Of a stretch of 64,000 nt of DNA, positions 44,296 through 57,064 are shown one piece after another (position 1 is the stretch's first letter; each line of letters begins with the position of its first letter). The notes beneath the pieces were generated by a model. It was not told where the DNA came from. It did no database searches and was given only the letters and a program-made list of their open reading frames with translations. The translations under genes and the position numbers were made by a program. Source of the stretch: Marisa cornuarietis. Taxonomy: Eukaryota; Mollusca; Gastropoda; Architaenioglossa; Ampullariidae. The stretch spans positions 2,914,001 to 2,978,000 of the forward strand of contig SMMW01000618.1 in assembly GCA_004794655.1 (NCBI GenBank), in the 5' to 3' direction.

Positions 44296-46599
44296 AACAT
44301 TTTGTTCATTAGTATCATTGATTTCATTCTTTGTCACTGTTATGTAGCCAGGTATATGTATCACAATAAAGACAAGCTGACAGTGTGACATGGACCTTCT
44401 TGTACCTTCTATCATTTATTTTTTTCCTTCTCTGCTTCTTGGTTTGTATTCTTTCAATATCTATTCCTCAGTCGCCTAAAAGGGAATATTACTATCTGCA
44501 ATGGATATGGCTACAAAAAATATATAGCTTAGCACTATTGAGATTATACCATAGAATTGTATGCTGCGTGTGCGTGCCTGTGAGTTATTGTGTGTGTTGG
44601 GGGGGGATGCCATTTTAAACAGAACATTCTACCAGCTCACAATTTTAGTTTAGGGAGAAAATTACAACAAACTTCCATCACCTTGTTACAGAAAGTTATG
44701 CTACCAATGGCGATCGCTGTCATTGTTTGTAATAAAACTAGTCTTTACCATTGATTAACATCACTCTTTTCTTCGCTACATCTATTTTTTTTAAATTTTA
44801 TCTATCGTCTTTGCCTTCTCGGCATCATCATGTCCGCATCTCCAGAACTTTACAAACACCAAACACCCCTAGCAACACCAACACCGCCAACAACATCACT
44901 ACCACCATGACATCATCACGAGCTCCTCTGCCTCGTCATTGCCATCACTTGATTCTCGCCCTGCAACATCAATGACACATCTAGATGCGTGTGATAACAA
45001 AAGCGTCAGATATGCTGATTGCAACCACAGTTGCTGGCGTTTGACATGAAGATTGATTGAGGAATGATGGTGGAATGGCGGCTTGCTGGATACATGTCTC
45101 CTGGTCATGTCTCTTGCACTTGGTTCTGTTAGTTTCCATTCTTTTTTGGACTGATATTTCTTTCTCTATTCTTTATGGTGGGGGAGGGGGGGGGTCTTTG
45201 AACGGGAACACGAAAAAAAATCGAGATTTGTTGGCGAGGAGAGCTTCGGAGTCTAAGCTGCTGCATGCGTGTTTTGCGAGTGGATGATGGATGCCAGAGC
45301 CGTGAGATCCCCCCCCCCCACGCCCAACATCTGCAGCGTCCTCACCTAAAGACTTGGCTGTAATGCGATTCAAAAAGCGAGTTTGCAATTCTGAGGACCG
45401 CATCGATTTTAACTTACTGGATTTTCGAGACGAACGGACAGCCGCAACACAGTGAGCAGGAGTAAGACTCAACAGTCCACCAGCAGCGACCCTTCACTAG
45501 TACCTCCGGGTCAAAGGTCACTGGCGTAACCTTCTCAGTGGCGATAAATCCTGTGGCTACTGACTAAGTAGGTCTATTGAAATAATGACAGCACAACGAG
45601 AAAAAATGGAAGAATGTCTGATCATGCATGTCTCTTGTTGTTTGTTTTGTTGTTTACTACCAAACAATGACACTCCGACATACACACATACATATCGTGT
45701 AGTTTGTTTGTGTGTTGATCGTTACAGCACAATATCTACCTATAACATGGGAACAGTTGGTCGCTCTACCATTATCCATCATACTGACAGGGTATTTGAC
45801 CAAAGAACTATCCAAAGTTGTCATCTGCCTGTTTGTTTGTCTTATTGCCAGCCTGCTCGTCTTGCTTTTCTTCCTTGTCTGTCTGTCGTGTTGACTTCAA
45901 GTTCCAATGTTTCTCCCCTCATCAGGAGTGAAAACGCTCACTGGGTAGCCTGGCGGCATTCTTTATGCTGTCGTGATCCCAGGTGACGCTAACGTCAGGG
46001 GGAAAACAAATCTTGGCGAGGGTTACTGCCACTTACGTCTCATACGTTTAATCCCTATCATGCACTAGGAGCAAGCGCGAGGGCGCGCGTGTATGTTCGT
46101 GCGTGCGTGCATACGTGCGTGAACGCGTGAGAGAACAGGGACGGGTAACCCCGATTGTGGATGTAAGTAGATGTGAGCTGGCAGCAGGTGCCCTCAAGTA
46201 TGAACACTATGCAGGCCTGTTATTCCTACTGCCAGACCCGACAACAGAAGACAAATCTGTCTGCAGCAAGAAAGACCAAGATGGCCTTATTTCCAGCGCA
46301 CTATTAGAAACTCATTCATATACTAGGTCTCCACTAGTCCTGGGGGGTAAAGGAAATTTTTCTTCTGTTAAAAAGACTAGATAATCACAGCGTCGGATGA
46401 GAAGGAAACATTTTAAGTCGTAATTAGTAGCTAGTCTTATGCTAGTCTGCGCCTACAATGTCCGCAACAAAGCCGGAGGGTCGGGTTACAGTTTTTCATC
46501 TTTTTTTAAAGAAGGGAGAAGGTGGAGATCGATGTCTGCGTCTGCGCGATCACGACTAAAAAAAAAAAAAAAAGTTTCTATCCCCCAGACTGACCTTAA
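44296..46599. other. No gene seen; homopolymer G/C runs
   Basis: Poly-G runs at about 44,600 and 45,180-45,194 and poly-C at about 45,309-45,319. Minus frame 45,173-45,472 includes SSKLKSMRSSELQTRFLNRI and meets a GTGAGG donor-like site, but no acceptor or domain supports it. CGTG/TGCG-rich patch at 46,080-46,135; poly-A at 46,558-46,573. Confidence 0.35.
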
Positions 46600-46860
46600 T
46601 GACAGTGTGCGCTCCCAGGGCCCGTCAGTCGTCCTTCTGCGTGCGTCTGCTGCCCCAGCAGCGTGCAAGCGGTCCTCCGTGCACGGGACAGGTCATCGTC
46701 TACGTCACGTGATGTGACCAGGGCGAGGACGAGGCGAGTTCTCACGATTCTATTCACCGCCAGGAGGCTGTTGCTCACGTCGATCGAGCGGACTGGTAAA
46801 AAGATTGAACTTAAGAGAGTCACGTGACTAAGGTCGTAGGTAAGTAAGGTGATGAAACCT
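46600..46860. promoter_or_regulatory. GC-rich island with two CLEAR-type E-boxes
   Basis: CGTCACGTGATG (46,703-46,714) and AGTCACGTGACT (46,818-46,829) lie about 115 bases apart in CpG-containing DNA. GTCACGTGAC is the CLEAR consensus bound by MiT/TFE bHLH-Zip factors in animals; the second site is a perfect 12-bp palindrome. A third exact copy occurs at 48,329-48,338. This could be promoter DNA, but no transcript can be assigned. Confidence 0.35.
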
Positions 46861-48659
46861 CACTTGTGTCGGGGGCCAGCTTGTGTGAAGATGGTAGCCA
46901 TCTTCTCTTCTTTTTTTTTGTCCTACCTTACCCAACGATATGCGGACTCTGGTACTCGCTCAAACAGATGTGTCAACTGGAGGGTGAGAGAGAAAATTAC
47001 ACGGGTATCAAACCATCCAGTATCCACACCAGCAGGCTCAGTCGCTAACCATGCACTAGGCTATTCACTCCTCCAGGGTAGAAGATTGGCCATGGCTGAT
47101 CCATTTGAAGTTCCTCTCATACTTGGCTGTAATAATACAACTTTTTATTGCTGTTTACTAGTTTGTGATACAGACACAACTGGCACACTTTTGTATCGCT
47201 GTTTACTTGTTTGCAATTTTTTTCTGTTTCTATAGCGACTCATTATCCTTAGTTTCCCTCTGAGATTTGCCATAGTTGGTTTTTATAATATTTTTAATAC
47301 CCGTCTCCATCACCGAAAAAAGAAAGCAAAATCTTGCTCAATCCCGATGCCTAACGAAAGTTTCCACTTCATGACTAAATGTCTCATCCATGTACAAGGA
47401 AACTGTGAGTAAATATCCTTCTTCACAAAGCACGAAATGTTTTTAGAACAGTTAACGATAATTACTCAGGTATGGTGAGAGTGCTTTCGGAAGTACATCT
47501 CCTTGCAAACTTCTTCACGCGAAACCTACGATACCCTGAGATCCTCCTGTTTTATTTTTACATGTGAAAACCCCATCTATCAAAATTAACGGCTAGATCA
47601 AGCGGCGAAGTCTTACTGACAAGAGGTATGAAAAGAATGAACAAGAATTCACGAGCACTACAGACTAGGATTGTTTGAGCTGCCCAGAGAGTCTGAGTGG
47701 AGGAAAATGATATTCTGGAGATGGAGGCGGGAGAAAAACTGAACATTCCTCCCATTCTTCATACCTTGGAGGTAAGATTAGGTGGGAGGGCAGGAGCTAG
47801 CCTTCGTCCTTTCCTCAGACGAGAGCCAGTCCAACGGTTCCTTCAAGCCCAACATGGTGTTTTCAGATCAATCTCACACCCAAGCTGTATTTCTCTTAAA
47901 ACTGATGCGTTCCTCCAGCTTCCCTCCATCTTATACGTGGCTCTTTGTTCGTCTTACACTCCATTCGTCTTGCGCAGGGAGAGTCCCAGTAATTGTCTGC
48001 TGAAATCTGTCGGGATAGTAACCTACTGTCCGTCTGCCCTTGTCTGCCAGGCTCGAAAACTCGTCTAAGTGACCTAATTAGATAATCGTATTACTTGGGC
48101 CCGGCTACTGCTGCTTCAAGTCTTTTTTGGTAAGCCGTCTTCAATTCAGTTTCTTTTTCGTTTTGCTCTTGTTCTCCATCCGTCCCTCCCTCTCCGTACC
48201 CTGCCAATACATTCTGCACAAAGGGGATTGCGCGCTTCTCTTGAGACAGTGGGACTACAAAGAGAACTACACAAGGAGCTGTCCGCTCTCAGCGCATGCC
48301 TGGAAGTCACCCCGACTTCCGTACAATGGTCACGTGACTCATTGTTTCACTCCCTCGCATGACAGTCGCACGGCAAGTCACATGTCTCCGCTTCAATAAC
48401 CACAGGAGCAGAAACAAACTAATTTTCAACTTTAGTGAGCTACTAATGTGAACTATAATATATGAAATAATTTGAAAGATGACATTCGTTCGTCTTTTTG
48501 AGGTTCCATGTTTTTATACTTTATATATCTCTCTCTTTCTCTGTTTTCTGTTTTGTGCACGTGGTCGCATCTGTGTGTTTCTGCGTAAGTGAAAGGAAGA
48601 AAGTGAAAACAGTCATTTTGCTGTTTGACAAGCATGTAAAGCTTTTTGTAAAACTGGAA
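46861..48659. other. No gene seen; one CLEAR-type site at 48,329-48,338
   Basis: Mixed sequence with several frames of 60-128 codons on both strands, none with a recognisable domain. The only notable motif is GTCACGTGAC. Confidence 0.35.
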
Positions 48660-48738
<79 letters not shown>

Positions 48739-48755
48739 GTCGTCGTCGTCGTCGT
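48660..48755 (+). repeat. CAT array followed by CGT units
   Basis: About 26 CAT units change into six CGT units. The left flank ends ACTGGAACATCATC, similar to ATGGACATCATC at the retroposon tails at 6.8 and 37.8 kb, so it may be another, more decayed retroposon end. Poly-His (plus) and poly-Met (minus) frames are artefacts. Confidence 0.95.
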
Positions 48756-49129
48756 TATACTTTGAATTCCTTACCTGGGATCTCCTGCATTCTCCTCAGG
48801 TCATGATGCTGACTTCAACTTTCTGTAGGCTACACAATAATGTAAGGATGCTGTACTGGTCTGAATTTGCTGTTTACGTTGTGTGCTCTACACTAGTAAA
48901 CCAGTGAACCACTCACGCCTCGTAAACTACAAAACCTTGACCTTCCTCGTTGTAGAAGCGCAGCCAGCATCGCATTGTAGTTAGTGAACCAGCAGACAGT
49001 GATTCTGTAGGCAGTCACATTGCATAAAGAACACTGAAGCCAGTCACATATGGACATGTATATCAGTATTGCGTTAATTAATACTGCTGTGCTTGCTGTG
49101 ATGTCGAGGGTGTTTGTAAAACTTGCAAA

Positions 49130-49242
<113 letters not shown>

Positions 49243-50086
49243 CTAAAGCTCCTTGCAAGAAAGCAGTCCTGAGATTGACGATCGTCTCAAGAAAGAAAAA
49301 AGGATGAAGAAAGTTGATAAGTTTGAGAGCACATGGACACGAATGTGACGATCTTCATAAAAGAGGAAATGAGACACGTCATAAAGCGCCATAACTCTGG
49401 CACCAGGTGTCAAGAAGGTAAAAAGAGTTCTTGCTGATAAATAAGTTAGTAATACGTTTCTTTCGCTTTTCCCTGGCTGAGAGTGGTTGGGTCCGAAATT
49501 GGGTTACGTCAGCATTAAAATAACAACGGATTGGCCAAAGGAACATAGTTGGCTGATATCAACGAGATGTACCCGTGTAGTGGAGATCGATGAGAGTGGA
49601 TGATGGATAGGGTGCAACCTTCTGTCTTTAATGCATGCCCTCGCTCATTCGCTCGCTTACTCATTTAATCGCTCCCTTACTCACTCATGTATTCGCTTGC
49701 TCACTCGCCTCGCCCGTGCGACTTCTTTGGAACGGAACTACATGCGCTCTCAAAGGACAGCGTCTGAGGCTGGGATGCGCGCGCACGCATGCCCACTTCC
49801 GCCTGTAGAGACGTCTTTATGTGCAGCCCAGCAAAGTGACAGCTGCATGCTTCTCCCTTGGAAGGATATGTAGTTACACGAGCAAATGTTACTGACGGGG
49901 TAACTCCCCCCCACTCTCTCTCTCTCTTCCACTCGCAAGAAAGACGTAATGCCGATGTAGAAGGTCCATGTAAGCACAATCTTTTTTGTGATCATGAATT
50001 GTATGGCTATAAGAGAAAATGTATTTGCTATTTTTGTATTTTCTATTTTGGTGTTTAATATTTTTACATTACTGTCTGGTCGCTTA

Positions 50087-50160
50087 CAGAGCCGGCGCTA
50101 GGGGGATGCGGGGCAAATAGAATTGCGGGGTTTTTGGAAGCCGGCACAACATACATAGCA
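50087..50160 (+). mobile_element. hAT-like transposon end
   Basis: CAGAGCCGGCGCTAGGGGG at 50,087 resembles the CAGxGCCGGCCCTAGG terminal inverted repeat of many animal hAT elements, followed by GC-rich CGGGGCAAATAG and GGTTTTTGGAAGCCGGCAC. The 8 bases before it (GTCGCTTA shifted by one) would be the target duplication, but no right-hand copy with GCCGGCTCTG was found. Probably a truncated non-autonomous copy. Confidence 0.4.
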
Positions 50161-50800
50161 GGGCAATAAAAAGTGCCGGATGTCTTCCGAATAATAGCTT
50201 GTATGCTATATTTTGTTATTATTCCCACCAACACCCTTGATGAAGGATAGCCTCTCACTCTCACATACACAAATGCACAATGCACTTAAAAACGAACTTT
50301 TGCCAGTCAGTCTGTCTGCTTGTTTGTGTGTCTGCCTGCCTTTCATAATCATCCTCTATACCCGCACATAACCATAAACGTAAAGATCTATTAATATCTT
50401 AATAAAAACTTTGCTGTAATTGATCGTCCTAACGGAGCAGACACGTGAGGACTCAAAAGGAAGAGGACAAGACAGCCGCGGGGTTGTACCCGCTAGAGAT
50501 ACAGTCAACGGCAGTGAGTCTGCGGGGCCTCGGGTGGCCCGCTGTTTTTCTACTAAACACCCAGACGTCTATTGACTCCCCGCAATTCTACATCAGAGGT
50601 AATAAGTGCAAGGAAAAGGCGAAAGGCAGTTTGTAGCAAAATGTTATCACAGCCTTCCCTTGCGCTACGGACATGCGGAGAATGTGGCAAGCATGACGAA
50701 TGAACAGGTGGGATAGGGAGCGACTCGGAAGAGAAAAAAAGAGAGAGAGAATGAGTAAGACAGAGATAGAAAGAGGAAAAATACTTGACATTTTTTGCAG

Positions 50801-51103
50801 TTCCTAACATGGTCTTCGCTCGAATTTAAAACCCTGCCTCGCTTTAGATGTCTTATCAAGTGCGCCCCTGGACATGACGACATCGCTGCACGCGGAGGGT
50901 CCCGCGTCCTCGGTTTAGGATCGAGTTGCATGGCTTTTAGTGCGCGAGGGCTTATCTTCCTCTTGATTCCTACATTTGGCGGCGTCTTGGGTGCCGCAAA
51001 CATCGTGGGTGCTTCCAGGAGGGGGAGAACCTTGTCTGCTGGGCTCCAGGCAGCTGCGAACTACGCCGCTTACTTACTTTGTCATGTGATGCGGATGCCA
51101 CAG
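50801..51103 (+). CDS. Candidate exon or GC-rich open block, function unknown
   Basis: After a good acceptor (GACATTTTTTGCAG) a frame of 101 codons runs to CAG before GTCTTG, a weak donor. It contains a hydrophobic segment around LIFLLIPTFGGVLGAANIVG and Ala-rich LQAAANYAAYLLCHVM, and about 60% of third positions are G or C. A minus frame (50,665-51,003, with PRALKAMQLDPKPRTRDPPR) is equally open, so the coding strand is undecided. No family recognised; a CpG-rich non-coding element is an equal alternative. The block continues a GC-rich zone that starts at about 50,430. Confidence 0.22.
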
Positions 51104-52219
51104 GTCTTGGGCACATATTTTGTTTCGTTTGATTGGTTTGACTTTTGCTTCTGTTAGTTTGTTCAAAGAAAAAAAATTGTTTTTCGTCGTTTAGAAAACT
51201 GTTGATTTCGCTAAAATGTTAATGACCATCTGAAAAGGCACGAGACAGATATTCTTTCTCTCTCTCTCTCTCACCCACATACACACATCACCAGAGGGAG
51301 AGACACGATGACATCTTGATGTCGCTGTGTTGTAGGCAGATGATTTTATAAGGACAAGACATAATACATTTATATGTTTATATATGTGAGAGAGATCTTA
51401 TATCAAAAGGAAAGAGAGTATAAAGGATATGGTCGTAATTACAAAACATACAGAGGGATATCCAGGATTGCTGTTTAGCGCTCGTACTGTATGTAAAGAT
51501 TATGTATTTCAGTTTTATCATTTATTTCTTGAGACTTTGAGGAGTTTTCCTCTTAGCTCTGAAGTTCGACAATCGCCACACTCAGGTATAACAGGGATAA
51601 AAAGAACTAGACCAGTTTAATATCCAGAATAGCCTATTCTTTATCTTCCAGAGGTGATCACTTGGTAAGCATGCCAATTTGTAATTCTTAACTCGAAATC
51701 TGGCTTAGGGATAGACGCCATGGCCCCTGATCATACAGTAAGTTCTAGTGGCAACTGATCATTCAAGCTTTTTAGTGACAGTGGATTTTTGGGGTAATAT
51801 TTTCCTGCAAGGTTCTCCTCCAGCAAATTGGCTCGTGTCTGCTCTTTTATCTCCGCAAAAGATGGTGTCTCTTGCAATAGAGACAGTGTCAACGACTTCC
51901 TCTACACTTTCATCGGCTTAGACCAGGCTGGATTTGTCCTACCAAGGTAGTTAAGTCTTAGATCCTAGTTCTTCCTCGTCTGTCACAAAGCTGAAGTAAG
52001 GTACAGTACAGCTGAAGTGTGCAACAGATCACATTAAAAACCTTCTAGACTGAGGAGGAAAAATTAAGACGAAGAATTGCAGAAAAACTTGTCAATGTTC
52101 GTGGATCCTTCAATGTAATTCATAAAAATATTTCATCAAAATGCAAAATTCGTCAAAATCATTTTGCGAAATATCAATGTCCATTCTTTCTGATATTAAC
52201 TATGGTGGCCGGGTGTCCA
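51104..52219. other. No gene seen
   Basis: AT-rich with a CT run at about 51,256-51,272. A 63-codon frame at 51,429-51,620 has no recognisable domain. Confidence 0.4.
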
Positions 52220-52429
52220 TTAAAGGTTAGGAATGGCGTCTACATGTTGCCTGCGTGGTCCCGAGTCGTAATCCGCGACTAACAAGCTCAGGGAGTTAAC
52301 CAGCTGCTCAGCTGCCAAGTCTGACTTGTGATACATTTCCCTCCACAAGCATTTCAAGCGCGTGCGCCTTTGAGGGGCAGTTAACTCGGGTTGTCTGGAT
52401 CCCCATGTGATCATTTTGAGCGGAATTTC
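52220..52429 (-). CDS. Candidate terminal exon or small ORF, function unknown
   Basis: A minus-strand frame begins after an acceptor-like GGGCTATAGCAG at 52,429 and reads 69 residues to TAA at 52,220; an internal ATG at 52,414 would give 64 residues. It includes RRTRLKCLWREMYHKSDLAA and VADYDSGPRRQHVDAIPNL, with mixed charged and hydrophobic residues and modest G/C preference at third positions. The alternative frame is open for about 43 codons. No known domain. Confidence 0.2.
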   Translation of the reverse strand, partial: EIPLKMITWGSRQPELTAPQRRTRLKCLWREMYHKSDLAAEQLVNSLSLLVADYDSGPRRQHVDAIPNL

Positions 52430-55400
52430 CTGCTATAGCCCCTAGAAATGATTACTTAACGAAGATGGTTTTGCGTGTGGGATAAACAGGATGGTTTTAC
52501 AACCCACGTGAGAAGCACACTTTGTAAAAGCCTATTTCCCTCGAGATATTTATAAGCTAGGCGTTTTGGAAAGTTAAACACAATTTTTACAGATTTTTTT
52601 CTACTTCGTTTAATTTTCATTGATGATGGGAGAGACGGGATGGGGTTAGAGACAAGATGGCGAAAGTGAAGAAAAACAAACAGTCAGTGCAAAAGGCCGG
52701 TCAACATTGCAAGCTGTTATTCCCAAGTTTACAATTATTCTGCGATATCTTGCATAAAATAGTTTGAGTATATGCATCATACAAATCTGAACATTCACAC
52801 TCACTCACTTCCATAAACAGACAACCACACATGCACAAATTTATATCCTACACAGACATAAACATAATCAGTAATACATCTTTCATCTAATACAGACAAA
52901 ATCAGTAGTATATCTGACATAGACACCACATTCAGTAATACACCCTTGCATTATTCCTTCACATACTGTAAAGCATCGTTTTAATTCATAAGCGAGTTAT
53001 ATTTACTATCTCGTGTTTATCTCATTTGACAAGTTGTGAGCTAGCTACAAATTAGCCATACTCTTTCATTTATTGACTATCTCTGCACCTCGAGGTTTAT
53101 TCTGCGTGCACACAAACAGTTGTTTCTACACACAGTTTGCTTTATCACGAACAAAGGATGATCTGTTCTGATTGTCACCCGTGAAAAAGTTTTGAAAAAA
53201 GTTAAAGATTTGATTGTATTTAAACTTAAATAATTGTTGAAAATAACAGTTAAAATTTAATTATTTTACCCAGACAGTTCACTGACCAAGTGTACCCCAC
53301 CCAAAAATAGAAAAAAAGAAAAAAGTATCCCCCCCGACGAAGTGTTTTAGTTTTGTTCCGCTACAGTATTTGACAGGACGAGCTTGTTAACGGTCTAAAA
53401 CGAGTGTCTGACAAAACTTTAGTCTAAAGGGAATCTCACCAATAAATTCATTACTTTTTTTAACAAACAAAAAACAAATCAATTCGTCCGTCTGTACATC
53501 TATCCAACCACCAATACCCACGGATGCGTTTGAGTGTCTGTGGACCTGTTTGTCTGTCTGTACGTCCATCCATCTGCAATGTCCTGTTTTGACTCCACGG
53601 CTCTCGTCTTGACTGACTCCCAAGCTGAGCGAATTGAAAGTCCATTAATCATGTTTCTTTTAGATAGAGTTCTCGTCCTCTTTTGAGAAGCAGAGAGGGG
53701 CGCAACCTGCAGAAATCCTGCACACTGTGCCAGCTTTCATTGCCTACTGCCGTGGAAAGTCCGTCGGCCATGACATCCGCAAAGAGCTCCATCTACGTGG
53801 CTCTTCAAAACCACTCCCGCCCGGCGACTGCAGAATCCGATCTATATTTTTCGCTCTTAGACGCTGCAGCCGATCAAAACCCATCATGTAACATTTGACC
53901 TTTGGCTAGGGAAAAAAAATGGAGACCTTAAGACTGGTCTTTCTGATCCTGAGAAAATTTCAGCCTTATTAATCTATTTCCCGGCCATGAAACTCCGGGG
54001 GAGGTGAACAGCACTTTGTCGTAAAGGAAGCTGTGTCGATGGCTGTCTAGTACCTTGTCATTTTGTATCTTTTTTCTTACAGTTCCTTCCTCGGTCATTA
54101 CTGTCATTTTTACAGACGTCTGCTGCCAGTTTTTAACTTTACTTTAGAGTTTACAAAGATATTGCACTCTCGGTATAATTTGTTCAATCCCAAGCTATTT
54201 GATGGTTTTGTTAAAATGCGTGGGATATGACGAACTCTGTGCCACAGAGCAGAGTTTTCGAAGTCGATAGAAAAAAAACTTTGCGCACAAAGATAATAAT
54301 AGAATAAAGTATAAGAAAACAGCCTATGCTTTAATGTTGTACAAATAATAAAAGGGAACAATATAATTCTAACTGACATTTCAAACGAGCGAGGTAATAA
54401 ACAGGTAAGCTACAGAGAGAAAAGGGTGGAGTCAAGGATACAGAACTACAACTCGAAAGTTGTATTGACACCTGCCCATTGCAGTCAATAAAAATGAACG
54501 AATAAGCAGAAAAGATTGAAAGAATAATGTGAAAGCCGTTGCTTTACACATAGGAACAAATTATTGACAGAACAAAATACAGTTTCATACAAAGACTGAA
54601 GATAAGGACATATTATAGCTGAACGCCAAATAAATACTACGAGTGTACTTAATAAATTTCTGTGTTTTGTCTTGTCAAGAAGCATTGCTGCTGACAGAGG
54701 TAGAGTTTAGAGAAACAAAGAGTGAGGGAAACAAAGTAAGAAAAAAATCAGACAAAAAAGAACAACTGACCGAGATAAATGAGACTGTGACAGAAGGTCG
54801 ACCCCTAGAAAGGGCCATGTGCTCTAGTTTTTTTTGTTTTTTTTTTGCTTCATTTGTTGAAAGTATGCGCCATGAAGTGTCCATAAATATAGTTGAAAAG
54901 ATAACTGTTCATCTGTTTCTTATGCCTTTGAAAACTCGACACAAACAGAAGGCCAGTGAAATCTAACGGCCGTTACGATTCCAGTTTCAAGCAAAAGTTT
55001 TATATTCTGTAAATCTTCGTGTTTCTGAAATTCTTAGCAGATATTTAATAAAAGTAGCATGCAGACAACCATTTTACACACGAATTTTGTCGTCTACTGC
55101 ACTAAAGCTATTATCTCGGTGATAAAAGGTTCCGGGATTTTAGGACAAAATACCATGACGCCCGTCAGTATGAAATCAAATCGCATTAAATTTTTACAAT
55201 CATATGTTGACAAATAGTTTTTGAGTGGAAGCTGTAGTAATTTGTTTGGTGAAAATTATAAGTGCACCCTGAATTTGTAGTGTGAATAGAATATATATCA
55301 AAAGTGACACTGCCTCGACCAGGCATTTTTTCTAGTGTTATCATATGTATCTCATGAAACTTTATTCATCCATTGATATAGTTTCAGGTTCAATAAAGCA

Positions 55401-55637
55401 AAAATAATGATGTAAGCAATCGTAAGTCCGACTGTATGCTAGAGGCAAACGTTTGCCACAGTGTCATATAGCAACAAGAGAGAGATAGTCAAACCGAGAG
55501 CGAAATAGACTGAGAGAGAAAGAAACAGAAAACACGAATTAAACAAGATAGAGCCCATGTATATTCAGAGAGAGAGAGAGAGAGTCAGAAACAGAGGTAT
55601 ACAATGACAGGCAGGCAGTTTCATAAACTAAGTACAC
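52430..55637. other. No gene seen; GC-rich open block at 53,690-53,905
   Basis: Mostly AT-rich. The forward frame 53,683-53,898 contains TSAKSSIYVALQNHSRPAT and looks moderately coding-like but lacks an obvious donor or domain. A forward piece at 54,661-54,739 (EALLLTEVEFRETKSEGNK before GTAAGA) has only a poor acceptor. GA run at 55,568-55,583. Confidence 0.3.
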
Positions 55638-55728
55638 CTTCTTGTCCTGGCATAGCGGTGATGTCTTGTCCAGTGATTGTCATGGGCACCGTGGTGGTCG
55701 AGTTGGACTCGCTGTCCTGCCACTTCCG
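55638..55728 (-). CDS. Best candidate internal exon, function unknown
   Basis: On the minus strand a pyrimidine-rich stretch and acceptor (GGGCTTTCATCAACAG) precede 91 bases that end in GACAAGAAG before GTGTAC. In the first frame all 30 codons are open and about three quarters end in G or C, unlike the AT-rich flanks. The peptide starts RKWQDSESNSTTTVPM and ends TITGQDITAMPGQE. It is polar and Ser/Thr-rich, as in a cytoplasmic tail or linker. The exon would be phase 0 at its start and phase 1 at its end. One other frame is also open. I do not recognise the protein, and no partner exon can be placed. Confidence 0.35.
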
Positions 55729-57031
55729 CTGTTGATGAAAGCCCTCACCAACAAGAACCAGATAAAGAGCAAAATATGTGAGAGTTGTGGGCTGACATGC
55801 CAACTATCGACACCAGAGGATCACGCAGGTGAACCAGAAAAGAACATTTTTTGCTAGGGTGCAAGGATACAAGCACAGTCACTTGACTTTAAAGAACAAG
55901 ATAGACAAAAACCCAGAGAGAAATAAAACAAAACGATAGGATCGTAGTCTTACCAATCAGGAGACGTGACATCTCAAAATCCCGTGTCTGCTTCACGGCG
56001 AATTGGAAACGGTTCTCCTACAGGACTACAAATATTGCCTTTGGAAATGGAAAACACTTTCAGTCTGATGCATTACATCAATAAATCATATTTTTCATTT
56101 CAGGCAACGGCCCTCTTTCACGTGGAAGAGATACCAAAACTGCATTCACTTACGGAATAAACTCATACAAGCCTCAAGTCTCAATAATAGTTTGATTGTT
56201 GGGTTTGAAAAAAATTCTTCAGCGATTTCTCGCTTGACAATGCAATCTTCTGTAAGATAAGGAGGACTTCAAAATCGTTCTTCTGTCAACACTGCCGAGA
56301 TGGTAGAATATTCTTTAGTCTTTAGTAGCTTTCGATAAATAACAAAATACAAATTTAAGGTTCGTTTGAATCGTATTTATTATGCTTTGAATAACTCAAT
56401 AGGCTTTAAATTAAAAAAAAACACTGGTAAGTCAAGTACGTTTAGGCGAACTAACTTAAAAGGGCACAGGAAAGAAAATTGTTAAGTCTTATTAAAAAGT
56501 AGGTTTCTAGAATCTGTGCCTTATTAAGAGAGGAAATCTGTTGGTCTGTTGGGTCTTTTTTTACTTTGAAGACACTTCCACCTTGCTAAAGAAAACCTGT
56601 TGTTAAACAAAACTGGGTTCTTTATTCCAAAATAAATCGTCTAGACTCCTGTTTGATTAAATCCTAAATATACTTCTGTAGTTTTCGTTTCCAGTTTGGT
56701 TTTGTGGTATTGCTTAGCTTTTGGTAGAGGCTTGGTGTGTCTGATGGTCTTCTATCAGCAATTTTACACGAAGAAGCCCCTCGCGTTTCATGAAGCTTTT
56801 GCTGGACAATAATAATAACAGCAGCAACAATAACAACAAGCATGATCATTTTTATGAAATATCTAGATTAACATTCCTTATATATAAATGTTGTTAACTG
56901 TGCTCAAGACTGCTAACATTTTAGCTAATTCCCTTGTTTTGCACCACTTGCAATTGATCTTAGAGGACTGAGCCACACTGCCACGTGCTCTACCTCATAA
57001 TCATAATCATCTTGTTCACGGATCCACATAG

Positions 57032-57064
<33 letters not shown>

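Noticed and set aside
44143..44415. Acidic Asp/Glu-rich protein on the minus strand
   Set aside because: It translates a degenerate CATCGT repeat, and nothing outside the repeat is recognisable.
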